A stretch of DNA of 64,000 nt from Nostoc sp. S13 (GCF_029379315.1 NZ_JAQYWQ010000018.1:1-64000), one strand, 5' to 3'. Shown: positions 46,156-55,798, counted from the stretch's first letter. Numbers and translations are program-made. The notes: generated from the letters alone by a model not told the origin.

Positions 46156-46565
46156 ATGAACCGTAAAGATGTTGACGAATTTGAAAAACTATCGGTACAA
46201 CTTCAGAGTATTTATGACGAACTTTCTATATTGTCTAAGGAATCTCCCAATGATGCCGTAAATAAATTTAAACTCAACTTTATTAATAAATTGCTTAATA
46301 ACTAAAATGAATTACTTAGTCAAAATATCGACCTTTTGATGACTTTTCAGAGTTTGATACAGATGACATACCACAATACAGTGATGTAGTTTTAATTCTC
46401 TCACAATATTTACAATGTTTTGAAAAGCTGCGTGCAGATAATGTAAAGTTGGAGAGTGGATACTGGCATTGGTTAGTAGATGCTGAAAGAGATGAAACTG
46501 GAGATGAATTAGGCAAAGTTTATTATATTAGAACAATTTGCCCAAAACGATTAAGAAGTAAATAA
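46156..46565 (+). pseudogene. Small helical protein, frameshifted, paralogue of the next gene
   Basis: ATG 46156 opens a 49-codon frame (NRKDVDEFEKLSVQLQSIYD, then NKFKLNFINKLL) that ends at TAA 46303-46305. In another frame the protein continues as KYRPFDDFSEFDTDDIPQYS, then DVVLILSQYLQCFEKL, and a C-terminus ending CPKRLRSK at 46565. The continuation is clearly homologous to the product of 46573-46884 (EASFDYLDLIDEDDVPQNSD, then VVLMLSQYV). The gene therefore carries a stop and a frameshift near 46303-46323. Confidence 0.55.
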
Positions 46566-46572
46566 AATATTT

Positions 46573-46884
46573 ATGAATCCAAAACCTCAAAAGCAGACAA
46601 GTAGTGAAAATGTTGAACTGTACGAAATCATAATTCCTCTATTACATGCTATGCAATCAGAGTTCCAAGAATTAAGCAAGAAGACAGAGGCTGTGCTCAA
46701 TAAGAGTAAAATGAAAATTGTTAACCGACTTCTACAAAGCTGTCGTAAAATACTCGCATCAGAGGCATCGTTTGACTATCTCGATCTAATTGATGAGGAT
46801 GATGTTCCTCAGAATAGTGATGTAGTACTGATGCTATCTCAATACGTTGCTGCCATGAATCAGTTTAGATTAACTTACTTATGA
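46573..46884 (+). CDS. Small helical protein of the nuclease cassette
   Basis: A 103-residue acidic helical protein: a coiled-coil-like N-terminal half (IIPLLHAMQSEFQELSKKTE), IVNRLLQSCRKILASEASFD, then YLDLIDEDDVPQNSDVVLML. It begins eight bases after its damaged paralogue and in the same direction as the nuclease-like gene. Compared with the paralogue it lacks the C-terminal 35 residues, so it may be truncated. No known family is recognised. A regulatory or partner subunit of the nuclease is a reasonable guess only. Confidence 0.45.
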   Translation: MNPKPQKQTSSENVELYEIIIPLLHAMQSEFQELSKKTEAVLNKSKMKIVNRLLQSCRKILASEASFDYLDLIDEDDVPQNSDVVLMLSQYVAAMNQFRLTYL

Positions 46885-46978
46885 TTATAAAAAGAGTCGT
46901 TGGTTTATTGATAAATAAATTGCGCTCTCAAAGTTGATCGCTAGTATTTAAGTATAGTTGGCAGTGGATACCCTTTAG

Positions 46979-48232
46979 TTACTCCATCGCCTTAATCTGC
47001 TGATTAGCTTCATTCTGTGCCTTCAGCATCGCCTGCTTTAATGGTTGTTGTCCTAATAAGGCGCTGACAAACTGATTATCAAAGTTATTCACGATCGCAC
47101 TTGGATACTGACCTACCTGCCACGGTGTAGCGTAATTAACTCCCGCCACTAATGGCGATCGCATCGGGTCTTGGTCATAGCCCAAATTCTTTGCCACTGA
47201 TTTACGTGTTGGTAAAGCAAACCCTGTTCCTGTCCACTTCTGCATCCCTTCTTTACCGGTGAGATAGGAAATCAATTCCCAAGCTTCGGCTTTGTGCTGT
47301 GCTTGCTTGTTCATCACGTAGGCAACGGTAAACACCATCGTGCCTTTTTTGTCATTAATAGTAGGCAATTGGGCGGTAGCAAACTCTAGTTGAGGAAAGG
47401 TTTCAGTTAGATAGGGAATTGCCCAGTTACCTTCAATCACCATTGCCACTTTACTCTGACCAAACATTTCACTACCTGAGTTTGTCCCCACATCAGATTT
47501 TTGGGCAGAGGAGCGGTCTTTTTGATACTGGTCTACCACTAACTCTAAACCCTGTAAACCTGCCTCGCTGGCAAAGGTAGCATAACCATTTTGATCAACG
47601 AGTTGTCCACTAAAGGCTTTAATTTTATAAGCCTGACGCGCCAATTCAGGAATCTCTCCAAAGCCGTATCTGTTAATTTTGCCTGTCAATTGTTTCGAGT
47701 AGTTACGTAATTCATCCCAAGTAGCTGGCGGACTACTCAAACCTGCGGCGGCGAAGGCTTTTTTGTTATAAAACAGGGCAAGGGTAGAATAGTCTTTGGG
47801 AAGTCCATAAATCTGGTTTTGATATTTAAAGCTGTCGAGTAGGGTCTCCTCGAAGTCTACTAGGTCAAATTTGGGGGTGATGTAAGCATCTAACGGTTCC
47901 AGGACATTTTGACTCATTAAGAAAGGAGCTTCCAGCGCATCCAGATAAAAGACATCAGGCGCGGCTTCCCCAACCAAACGAGTTTTAATTACATCCATAT
48001 ATTGGTCGGAGATTACTTCATATTTAACCTTAATAGTTGAATGTTGTGCCTGAAAGTCTTGCAGTACTTGTCTCAAGAGTTTTTGCTCAACAGGAGATCC
48101 TCCCCAACCACTGAGTTTAATGGTGACTGCGGTAGATGCTAACGGTTTGCTTGGTAATTGTAGGTTTTGACAAGCAATAATAGCGATCGCGATCGCCAAT
48201 CCCAAAAAACTAAATAATCTTTTTTTGCTCAC
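46979..48232 (-). CDS. Sugar ABC-transporter substrate-binding lipoprotein
   Basis: A 417-residue family-1 extracellular solute-binding protein. The lipoprotein signal is FSFLGLAIAIAIIAC with the lipidated Cys at residue 21. The mature part starts near TVKLSGWGG-type sequence (VTIKLSGWGGSPVEQKLLRQ) and contains AAPDVFYLDALEAPFLMSQN, LFYNKKAFAAAGLSSPPATW, then DEL and VAMVIEGNWAIPYLTE. These are hallmarks of maltose/glycerol-phosphate/oligosaccharide binding proteins. It is on the same strand as the two permease genes at 40788-42580 and is probably their partner, although 4.4 kb of unrelated genes lie between. The ligand is unknown. Confidence 0.88.
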   Translation of the reverse strand: MSKKRLFSFLGLAIAIAIIACQNLQLPSKPLASTAVTIKLSGWGGSPVEQKLLRQVLQDFQAQHSTIKVKYEVISDQYMDVIKTRLVGEAAPDVFYLDALEAPFLMSQNVLEPLDAYITPKFDLVDFEETLLDSFKYQNQIYGLPKDYSTLALFYNKKAFAAAGLSSPPATWDELRNYSKQLTGKINRYGFGEIPELARQAYKIKAFSGQLVDQNGYATFASEAGLQGLELVVDQYQKDRSSAQKSDVGTNSGSEMFGQSKVAMVIEGNWAIPYLTETFPQLEFATAQLPTINDKKGTMVFTVAYVMNKQAQHKAEAWELISYLTGKEGMQKWTGTGFALPTRKSVAKNLGYDQDPMRSPLVAGVNYATPWQVGQYPSAIVNNFDNQFVSALLGQQPLKQAMLKAQNEANQQIKAME

Positions 48233-48297
48233 AGATAGATAAAAGTTTCTTTCTTCTTACTTATACCTTCTGTTCTTAAAGAGTGATATTTTACTTC

Positions 48298-48380
48298 TAG
48301 GACTTACGCAAAATCATGAAAAAACGAACCGCAAAGGACGCAAAGGAATAAGGTTTTAGAGAGTTATTGTGTAAGTCCTA
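48298..48380. mobile_element. 83-bp MITE-like element with TAGGACTTACGCA ends
   Basis: The left end TAGGACTTACGCAAAAT and right end ATTGTGTAAGTCCTA are inverted repeats with one mismatch. They are the same ends as the element in the tRNA array (24369-24563). The interior contains AACCGCAAAGGACGCAAAGG, another common repeat. No coding capacity; it must move in trans if at all. Confidence 0.75.
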
Positions 48381-48510
48381 ACTTCTTTGAAATTTTTGTT
48401 GAGAATTGCAAGCTAAAATAACGAAAAATTATCAGCAATGCTAATTAAAGCATACTAAGTTCCTCTGCAACCAGATTTATTCCCAGGTATTTCACCGATA
48501 AACATAGATT

Positions 48511-49932
48511 ATGGATTCTGTTAAGGTTGAAACAACTGCGCCACTGACTCTAGAAATTCCCCAGATTGCCTCATCACCCACAACATTTTCTCCAACCTCT
48601 CGAATCCCCAAGGATACTATTCGTACTAGCTTAAAAGCTTCCACTGCGGATTGTGTTTTAGCATCAGTCTATTCTCTTGGAACTAGCGGGATTTTACTCA
48701 GCAATTTCTTGGTGGAATTGGGTGCTAGTCCAGTGGTATTTGGGATGTTGTCCTCTATCCCGATGTTGGTCAATCTCATTCAGCCATTGGGTGCTTACTT
48801 GTCTGAACGCACCACCAGCCGCTTTCAATATTCTCTTTGGACACACGGAATTGGTCGGCTGCTATGGCTGGTATTAGTAATTGGTATTGCTAGCGCCAGC
48901 TGGGGAGTGGTTAATACTCACCAATTAGTGATATTGACACTCTTGATTGTTCTATTCACCCATCTTTTGGGAGGACTAGGAACTGCATCGTGGCTAAGTT
49001 GGGTGGCAATGATAGTTCCCCGGCGATTACGAGGCAGGTATTTTGGGATACGCAATAGTGCCGGTAGTCTCACCAATTTGGTTTGCGTACCAATGGCTGG
49101 TCTAGCTGTATCACATTGGTATGGGGGAACTCTACAAGGCTATGGGGTGGTTTTGCTGGTAAGCATTGTGTTTGGGATTGTGGGATTGGGGTGTCAATAT
49201 TTCCAGGTGGATATGAATCCGCAATTGGAAAACACTTATGATGGCAAGTTACCCCCAACAAGTGAGATTCAGCTAGAGGTTGCAAAAGATGAATCCTCTG
49301 AAGTACCTCAATCAATTCACATACCACAAAACCAATTAGCTAACAGTATTTGGAAAAACTCTAACTTTTTGATATTTCTGCTGTATTTCAGCTTCTGGAC
49401 GCTTGCTGTTAACCTCAGCTCTCCTTTTTTTAACCTCTATATGCTGGACACGCTGGATTTGGATGTCAGCTACGTGACTATCTACAACAGCCTTCAAGCG
49501 GGGGCAAATTTGCTGATGCTTATCCTGTGGGGAAAATTAGCAGACAAGATAGGTAATCGTCCCATCCTCATCTGTATTGGAATTTTGGTTGCAGCCACAC
49601 CAGTGGTGTGGCTGGGGATTGGTGCTAATCGCCTTGACATCTGGTTGTGGTTCCCACTGTTACACATCTTTCTTGGAGGTACTTGGGCGGCGATTGATTT
49701 GTGCAGCAACAATATCCAATTGGGGATTGTACCAATTAAAAATCAGTCTATCTATTTTGCGATCGCAGCTGCCGTTGCTGGAGCGAGTGGTGCTTTAGGC
49801 ACAACTATAGGCAGCTTCATCGTCCAATTTGCTCAGTCTGGAGGATTACTAGGGTTGTTCGCCCTCTCTAGTCTATTTCGACTAGTAGCCCTTGTTCCAC
49901 TCATGTTTCTCAAAGAGCCGGGGAGAGGATGA
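48511..49932 (+). CDS. Major facilitator superfamily transporter
   Basis: A 473-residue transporter with a 45-residue Ser/Thr/Pro-rich cytoplasmic start and 12 predicted membrane segments. A central loop (about 240-275) is acidic. Landmarks are YLSERTTSRFQYSLWTHGIG (loop 2-3 region), RLRGRYFGIRNSAGSLTNLV, WGKLADKIGNRPILICIGIL (the second-half MFS motif) and FLGGTWAAIDLCSNNIQLGI. The substrate cannot be assigned. The 3' end runs into a heptamer repeat tract shared with accD. Confidence 0.88.
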   Translation: MDSVKVETTAPLTLEIPQIASSPTTFSPTSRIPKDTIRTSLKASTADCVLASVYSLGTSGILLSNFLVELGASPVVFGMLSSIPMLVNLIQPLGAYLSERTTSRFQYSLWTHGIGRLLWLVLVIGIASASWGVVNTHQLVILTLLIVLFTHLLGGLGTASWLSWVAMIVPRRLRGRYFGIRNSAGSLTNLVCVPMAGLAVSHWYGGTLQGYGVVLLVSIVFGIVGLGCQYFQVDMNPQLENTYDGKLPPTSEIQLEVAKDESSEVPQSIHIPQNQLANSIWKNSNFLIFLLYFSFWTLAVNLSSPFFNLYMLDTLDLDVSYVTIYNSLQAGANLLMLILWGKLADKIGNRPILICIGILVAATPVVWLGIGANRLDIWLWFPLLHIFLGGTWAAIDLCSNNIQLGIVPIKNQSIYFAIAAAVAGASGALGTTIGSFIVQFAQSGGLLGLFALSSLFRLVALVPLMFLKEPGRG

Positions 49933-50090
49933 GGGAGTGGGGAGTGGGGAGATGAGGGAGATGAGGGAGATGAGGGAGAAATAACCAATGCCCAATGCCC
50001 CATGCCCAATGCCCAATGCCCAATGCCCCATGCCCCATGCCCAATGCCCCATGCCCAATGCCCCATGCCCCATGCCCCATGCCCAATGCT
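49932..50090. repeat. Heptamer tandem repeat tract between MFS gene and accD
   Basis: GGGAGAT units are followed by many CCCAATG and CCCCATG heptamers, filling the whole gap between the convergent MFS and accD genes. Confidence 0.9.
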
Positions 50091-51041
50091 TTATTCTGCG
50101 GCGGTAGAAGTCAAGGACATTGTTTCCCACAACACCATATGAGGTGGTGTTAATACAGGCTGGTGTAGGGCAATCAGCTGGGTTAGGGTGTTCTTTAATT
50201 GGGTACGGGGTACGATATCATCAACAAAACCGTGCAGAAGCAAATCTTCAGCAGTCTGAAAATTCTCCGGTAGTTTTTCCCGCAGGGTTTGCTCAATCAC
50301 TCGCCGACCGGCAAAACCAATAGTTGCTTTGGGTTCTGCCAAAATGATATCGCCCAACATTGCAAAACTTGCGGTAACGCCGCCTGTTGTGGGATTGGTC
50401 AAAACGGGAATATACAATAGTCGGGCGTCTTTATGGCGTTGGAGGGCTGCGGAGATTTTCGCCATCTGCATCAGCGAAAGCATTCCTTCTTGCATTCTGG
50501 CGCCACCAGAAGTGCAGATGATAACTACAGGATAGCGCCGTTGAGTAGCTTGCTCAATCATCCGAGTGAGTTTTTCTCCCACCACCGAACCCATGCTACC
50601 ACCCATAAAACGGAAGTCCATAACCCCAAGGGCAATGGGCAAGCCATTGATTTGACCCAACCCAGTGTTAACCGCGTCTATTAAGCCAATTTTCTCTTGT
50701 ATTTCCCGTAAGCGATCGCTGTAGAGTTTGCGATCGCGAAATTCCAGGGGATCGGTTGGACGCAAATGCTCGTCCAGAGGTTTCCAAGTATTATGATCTA
50801 TCAATTGACGGATGCGCTCATCACTGTCTACCCGATTGTGATGACCACATTCGACACAAACCATCTGATTGGCTTTCAGGTCTTTTGTATATGTCAACAC
50901 ACTACATTTAGAACATTTATGCCACAGACCATCAGCAATTTCACGTTCTTGGCGTTCGAGGCTAGTAGATCCTGATTTCCGTCGATTTGCAAACCAATCA
51001 AATAGAGACTTTAAACCGCGTGATTCTTCGTTGTTAGCCAT
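50091..51041 (-). CDS. accD: Acetyl-CoA carboxylase carboxyltransferase beta subunit
   Basis: A 316-residue subunit of the enzyme that makes malonyl-CoA for fatty acid synthesis. The N-terminal zinc ribbon is [15 protein letters not shown] followed by [13 protein letters not shown] (four Cys). The crotonase-fold carboxyltransferase domain has [60 protein letters not shown] and [17 protein letters not shown]. The length is normal. The stop codon lies directly against the repeat tract at 50090. The partner accA is elsewhere. Confidence 0.97.
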   Translation of the reverse strand: MANNEESRGLKSLFDWFANRRKSGSTSLERQEREIADGLWHKCSKCSVLTYTKDLKANQMVCVECGHHNRVDSDERIRQLIDHNTWKPLDEHLRPTDPLEFRDRKLYSDRLREIQEKIGLIDAVNTGLGQINGLPIALGVMDFRFMGGSMGSVVGEKLTRMIEQATQRRYPVVIICTSGGARMQEGMLSLMQMAKISAALQRHKDARLLYIPVLTNPTTGGVTASFAMLGDIILAEPKATIGFAGRRVIEQTLREKLPENFQTAEDLLLHGFVDDIVPRTQLKNTLTQLIALHQPVLTPPHMVLWETMSLTSTAAE

Positions 51042-51979
51042 TTTTTATTTTATTTTAAGTGGGTATGAGGTCGAAAACATGTCAAGCCATATTGGGTTGT
51101 CCTTAGCCTTTTATCATTTGTTTTTACTAATGACTAATGACTACATCGTTAAACTACGCTTTTAAGCTAGTTCAGACCTTAATTTTCATCTTTGGTTGCC
51201 AGCTTAACGAAAATACTTATACCAATACAAGTCTCTTGCTCTTTTTTTCAGCAGACTTAATTATATGGACGTACTGACAAAGCCATGAGAATACCAACCT
51301 CCAAATAAGATGCTTTCCCCTTCCCACTCAAATCAATTATATTAAACTCAAAGAGGCTGTTACTAACCCCATTGGTCTTCAAAACCGGACGTGAGACTTT
51401 CACTTCATCCGGCTCCTTAATGATTTGGCGCTTTGTCATGCGTACCTCATTACCCATTCATTCTCAACTATGAGCGAGTTTTCTGGTGGGCTTAGGAATC
51501 CATACTCTCCGGGTTAGGCTGACCTTTGACCCCAAGTTTAAGTTTCCAGTCAGTTCTAGAGGTTGCTTTGGGGTTAGGGACTTAATGCCATCCACACCAG
51601 CAGTCTTTTTCCCCTGATTATCCTGGGTTACTCCCGAACCGATAATGCTCTGAGCAATCAGCATCTGTTGCCCTAGTTGTGCCTGCTAACGGTTAAGCGT
51701 CGTTAACAGGGTAATACAAGTTACAAGCTGAATATTATCAAAATATAAAGGGCAGATGGAGTAATGCTGGTTACAGTCACAAATTATAAATATTTCTTAT
51801 GAAAGGGCTTTGGGCAATAATCAATAGTTCTTGCCCTTCTCCCACCCTGTAGGAAGCTAAGGCTACATCTGCCCAGTCTTTTTCTTCTCTACGAGACTAA
51901 GGCGTAGCTTGCTTCCCTGTAAGGGTACAATTTTTAATTTTTAATTTTTAATTTTTAATTAATTTCTCCCCTCTCCAAT
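51042..51979. other. Long intergenic region containing an intron relic and repeats
   Basis: About 940 bases with no intact gene. A degraded group II intron occupies about 51350-51700 (separate entry). A dispersed repeat (TAGCTTGCTTCCCTGTAAGG) is at 51906-51928, and a TTTTTAA tandem run at 51930-51960. Confidence 0.65.
51350..51700 (-). mobile_element. Group II intron relic
   Basis: On the minus strand the frame 51464-51664 contains VTQDNQGKKTAGVDGIKSLT, then TRRVWIPKP, the N-terminal part of a group II intron reverse transcriptase/maturase. It stops after RKLAHS. About 50 bases later, GAGCCGGATGAAGTGAAAG then TCTCACGTCCGGTTTTG (plus 51380-51415) has the fold and sequence style of catalytic domain V. 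Nearly all of the reverse transcriptase and domains I-IV are missing. Confidence 0.65.
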
Positions 51980-52804
51980 TCAAGAGGCGGGAAAAAATAA
52001 TCGCAAGTAGGTAGACAAAATGGCTTCGCCGCTAAACAGAGTAATAACAGATCCTAAAGCCAGAAAAGGGCCAAAAGGTATTTTTTGCCCTAACCTTTGT
52101 CGCGATCGCCGTATAATAACACCGCTACCTACTAATGCTCCCAGCGCACAGGCAATAAAACTAGCCAAGAGCAAATATTTCCAGCCTAACCAGGCTCCCA
52201 TCATGGCTGCTAACTTGGCATCACCGGCACCCATTGCCGCTTTACCAAAGGCAATTGAACCCAATAGGGCGATCGCATCAAACAGCCATAAACCCAATAC
52301 TGCACCAACTATCGCCATCATCAAGTGATTTACCAATGCTACAGAGCTAGCTTCTGGTAAAAAACCAACCACCATTTGAAACAAAATCCCTACCACCAAA
52401 CCCGACTGAGTAAGTCGATTGGGTAGGGTCATTGTATCGAGGTCGATAAGCGATAGCGCCAATAACCAACTACAAAAAGCCCAATAGCCTATTGTTAAAG
52501 TCGAAACTTGAAATACCAAAAAAATCACTAAAAAAATTATGCCCGTTACCCCTTCTACCACAGGATAACGGACAGAAATTTTGCTTTTGCAATATCGACA
52601 CCGCCCTCTTAAGGAAATCCAGCCGAATACTGGTACATTGTCGTAAGCTTTTAGCTGGTTGAAGCATTTAGGACAACGAGAAGGCGGCCAAAAAATTGAC
52701 AACCCAGCCGGTAGCCGATAAACAATAACGTTGATAAAACTGCCAATAGATGCACCCAAAGCCAAGACCATTACACTCGCCGGGACGGCGAACAAAATGT
52801 CCAT
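51980..52804 (-). CDS. pilD: Prepilin peptidase
   Basis: A 274-residue polytopic enzyme that cleaves and N-methylates type IV prepilins. The N-terminal cytoplasmic loop has the zinc-type cysteines CPKCFNQLKAYDNVPVFGW and CRYCKSK. The two catalytic Asp motifs are LIDLDTMTLPNRLTQ near residue 125 and GAGDAKLAAMMGAWLGW near 193. About eight membrane segments are present. It supports type IV pili (motility, DNA uptake). No other pil gene is adjacent. Confidence 0.94.
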   Translation of the reverse strand: MDILFAVPASVMVLALGASIGSFINVIVYRLPAGLSIFWPPSRCPKCFNQLKAYDNVPVFGWISLRGRCRYCKSKISVRYPVVEGVTGIIFLVIFLVFQVSTLTIGYWAFCSWLLALSLIDLDTMTLPNRLTQSGLVVGILFQMVVGFLPEASSVALVNHLMMAIVGAVLGLWLFDAIALLGSIAFGKAAMGAGDAKLAAMMGAWLGWKYLLLASFIACALGALVGSGVIIRRSRQRLGQKIPFGPFLALGSVITLFSGEAILSTYLRLFFPAS

Positions 52805-52954
52805 ACGTCATTTGTCCTTTGTCATTTGTCTGTGAAGTTTTGAGCGGAGGCTTCCTCCGATCAGACTTCTCTCTGTGTCATTTGTCGTTTATCTTTTGTT
52901 CTTTGTCGAGAACTAATGACCAATGACCAATGACCAATGACCGATGACCGATGA
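52805..52954. repeat. Tandem short repeats CATTTGTCCTTTGT and CCAATGA
   Basis: Related CATTTGT units near 52807-52895 and five CCAATGA/CCGATGA heptamers at 52919-52952. Confidence 0.8.
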
Positions 52955-53215
52955 CTAATACATATGAGATTCAATTTGACTTAAGGGCACAAAACATTCT
53001 TGAGGTAAGAGAACTGGTTGGTTAGTAAAAATAACCTTCCCTCGATGATTGATGCGATTAATTGCTACACCGGAAGGTTGCCCAGCTATTTCGGGATGTA
53101 CTTCACAGTGAGTGTAGTATATCTGCCCAGCAGCTCTAATTACGGCGGGATCAATCAAAGGCGGCTGGTTCTTTGGGGCGGTAAAATTTGCTTGTCCTTG
53201 TCGTAATGCGTACAC
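52955..53215 (-). CDS. Small conserved-looking hypothetical protein
   Basis: An 86-residue protein starting at GTG 53215. Its sequence (PPLIDPAVIRAAGQIYYTHC, EIAGQPSGVAINRINHRGKV, then LPQECFVPLSQIE) looks like a compact globular domain without membrane segments. It lies between leuB and pilD on the same strand. No family is recognised. Confidence 0.55.
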   Translation of the reverse strand: MYALRQGQANFTAPKNQPPLIDPAVIRAAGQIYYTHCEVHPEIAGQPSGVAINRINHRGKVIFTNQPVLLPQECFVPLSQIESHMY

Positions 53216-53305
53216 TATCGACTGTTATTTGATTGCTAGATTTCTCTTTAGTCTACCCGAAACTTATAGCAAAGGTTGCCAAATTGCCCAAGTTGCATTA
53301 TTTAA

Positions 53306-54394
53306 TTATTTTCCTTGAATGGCTTTAATCAGTGCATCACCCATAGCGCGGCAACCTAAAAGATTTTTTCCTGGAGAAATTATATCCCCTGTGCGATCGC
53401 CTTGTTCTAAAACTTGTAATACGGCTTGTTCGATGTGGTCTGCCGCTTTTGGCTGGTCTAAACCGTAGCGTAACATCATCGCCGCACTCAAAACCTGTGC
53501 TAGAGGATTTGCTTTATCAAGTCCGGCAATATCTGGGGCGGAACCATGAACTGGTTCAAATACACCAGGGCCAGAAGCGCCTAAACTAGCTGAGGGTAAC
53601 ATCCCAATACTACCTGTGAGCATGGCAGCAGCATCAGAGAGAATATCACCAAACAAATTGCCTGTAACTATGGTGTCGAACTGCTTAGGAGCGCGTACCA
53701 ACTGCATAGCAGCATTATCTACATATAAATGAGAGAGTTCGATATCTGGATATTCTTGTGAAAGTTGGGTGATGCGATCGCGCCACAACTGAGATACTTC
53801 TAATACATTCGCCTTATCCACCGAACAAAGTTTCCCACCGCGTTTGCGGGCTGCTTCAAAAGCTACCCGCCCAATCCGTTCAATTTCCGATTCAGTGTAA
53901 ACCATTGTATTTACACCGCGTTTCTCACCAGTTTCTGTAGCAAAAATCCCTTTGGGTTTACCAAAGTAAATCCCACCAGTGAGTTCACGCACCACCATAA
54001 TATCCACGCCTTCCACAACTTCACGTTTCAAAGTCGAGGCATCGATTAGCTGGGGCAAAATTTTCGCTGGACGTAAATTGGCAAATAATCCCAATCCTGC
54101 ACGTAGCCCCAACAAACCTGCTTCTGGGCGTAAATTAGATGGCAGGGAATCCCACTTATAACCACCAATCGCAGCGAGTAATACAGCATCACTGTTACGG
54201 CAGGTATCTAGAGTGGCAGCTGGCAGGGGTTCACCTGTAGCGTCAATTGCTGCACCACCGATGAGGGCTTCTGGGAATTCAAACTGAATATCAAATTGCT
54301 TCCCTACGACTTTTAGCACATCTACCGCCACTGCCATAATTTCAGGGCCAATGCCATCGCCGGGGAGTAGAGTAATGCGGTAGTTCTGGGTCAT
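53306..54394 (-). CDS. leuB: 3-isopropylmalate dehydrogenase
   Basis: A 362-residue NAD-dependent enzyme of leucine synthesis that oxidatively decarboxylates 3-isopropylmalate. The N-terminus is [20 protein letters not shown]. The substrate-binding Arg cluster is in [16 protein letters not shown] and [17 protein letters not shown]. The metal-binding region is [20 protein letters not shown], then [20 protein letters not shown], and the NAD motif [20 protein letters not shown] is present. Length normal. Confidence 0.97.
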   Translation of the reverse strand: MTQNYRITLLPGDGIGPEIMAVAVDVLKVVGKQFDIQFEFPEALIGGAAIDATGEPLPAATLDTCRNSDAVLLAAIGGYKWDSLPSNLRPEAGLLGLRAGLGLFANLRPAKILPQLIDASTLKREVVEGVDIMVVRELTGGIYFGKPKGIFATETGEKRGVNTMVYTESEIERIGRVAFEAARKRGGKLCSVDKANVLEVSQLWRDRITQLSQEYPDIELSHLYVDNAAMQLVRAPKQFDTIVTGNLFGDILSDAAAMLTGSIGMLPSASLGASGPGVFEPVHGSAPDIAGLDKANPLAQVLSAAMMLRYGLDQPKAADHIEQAVLQVLEQGDRTGDIISPGKNLLGCRAMGDALIKAIQGK

Positions 54395-54568
54395 AGCTGG
54401 TTATTACTGGGTAAATGCTTGCAGATTAAATATCATACCCAGCAAAATGTACCGATGGAGTTTTTAATTTATTTAAATGTATGTTGTCTGAATCGCCCTT
54501 TTGATGACCAGACACAAGAATGATCGTCTCTATTAAGCGAAGTTTTGGACTAGGCGCACTCTATTGTT

Positions 54569-55372
54569 TTAGGATTTTGGTTGTGCAGCTTGCCTAACAA
54601 CCTGTTCGTCCAAACCTAATGCTTGAGCTATCTGCTCAATACTTAAATCCAACGCTAATAATTGGGGTATTATTTCTAACTTACTTTCTTGTCTGCCTTC
54701 TTGTCTACCTTCTTGTTTACCTTCTTCAAAAACATCTTGGTAGAATCTAGTTTGCTTTAACTCATTTGATCCAAACATTCTCCCTATCTACTCCTGGGTC
54801 AATCGCGGCAACTTGTAGATTAATATCGTCTCTATCAATTGTATAATTTCCTTAATCGTAGCGATATCTGTAATTTGCTGTCGGGCACTGTTGACTATTT
54901 CAATAGCTCTTCTTGTCGCAGTTGATTCCGGTTCGATGATAAGTTTAACTGTCTCTATGCCGATTGATGATGCCTCAATTGAGCTTAATTCCTCAAGATA
55001 CACGCGAGTCACTCGTTGCGAGTTGAGTAATTCTGTATATCTTTCGGTATCTCCAGTATCAACGCTGCGATTGGGGAAGATGACAACACCACGCCAATTG
55101 TTGGTTAATTCCGTTTTGTCAAGATAGTTAAAGATTTCGGTGAATAAACGTGAGTAGAATTTTTTGTCGGGTTGAAATTGGACTTCGGCAAAATAAATTG
55201 GTAAGTCTAGTGCATTTGGGAGGAATACACCATCGATTCTAAATGCCAGTTGTTTGACTTCAACTGAAGAAAATTGATAAGCGCTAGCTAGTTGCGGCGG
55301 TTGGTTAATCAGTTCAAAGAAAGTGCTGGTAATACTCTGAAAGATCCGATAAAATATAGTGTCTGTTTTCAA
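54569..55372 (-). pseudogene. Rpn-family / DUF2887 nuclease (transposase-like) split by an in-frame TAG
   Basis: The family start KTDTIFYRIFQSITSTFFEL is preceded by TTG 55372, a likely start codon, although the open frame extends to 55459. The nuclease-fold part includes FRIDGVFLPNALDLPIYFAE, then VQFQPDKKFYSRLFTEIF. The frame ends LPRLTQE-TAG (54788-54790). After three codons it continues in phase as MFGSNELKQTRFYQDVFEEG, a Lys/Glu/Gly/Gln-rich tail and LEIIPQLLALDLSIEQIAQA, the usual C-terminus of this family. A GAG-to-TAG change would explain it. These are PD-(D/E)XK proteins related to recombination-promoting nucleases. Confidence 0.75.
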
Positions 55373-55459
55373 GAGAACTAGTTTTACAGTTGATAAACAT
55401 ATTTTACACTTCGACGATCGCATGGCGACTCTTTGGACTATACAAAAATTAGCTGGCAA

Positions 55460-55798
55460 GATACTGCATATATGTATGTCAACAATTCAATAAAGAATAT
55501 TTTGATTGTGTTTGGTGATGATACAAAACACCTTATAAAAATATCAGGTGTTTAAAGCTGACATTAATATTGGCAATTCCCCCCTAGAATTTTAGGAATA
55601 GGGTGTTTTATAGTAAAAAAAATGATTGGGCATGAGGCATTGGGCATGGGGTCAACTTTTTCCCTAGTCCCTAATTGTTAATCCTTAGCCCTAGTCTCAG
55701 ACAAAAAAGGGGAAATTCCGCCTAAAGGACTCGAAGCCTGCGTAAATCAGTATGGCCCGTGATTAGATGCGAAAGCGTGTCTTGATCATTCGTGGGCG
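55460..55798. other. Intergenic region with two hairpins
   Basis: AAACACCT and AGGTGTTT (55530-55555) form a stem-loop, and CCCTAGAATTTTAGGAATAGGG follows near 55582. A short GGGCATGAGGCATTGGGCAT run is at 55626. Probably contains the promoter of the hyp-linked genes. Confidence 0.5.

Noticed and set aside
49833-50130. Small minus-strand frames rich in Trp-Gly-His-Ala
   Set aside because: Translation of the CCCAATG heptamer tract between the MFS gene and accD.
50869-51165. 98-residue plus-strand frame at the accD start
   Set aside because: Mostly antisense to accD; the remainder is non-coding.
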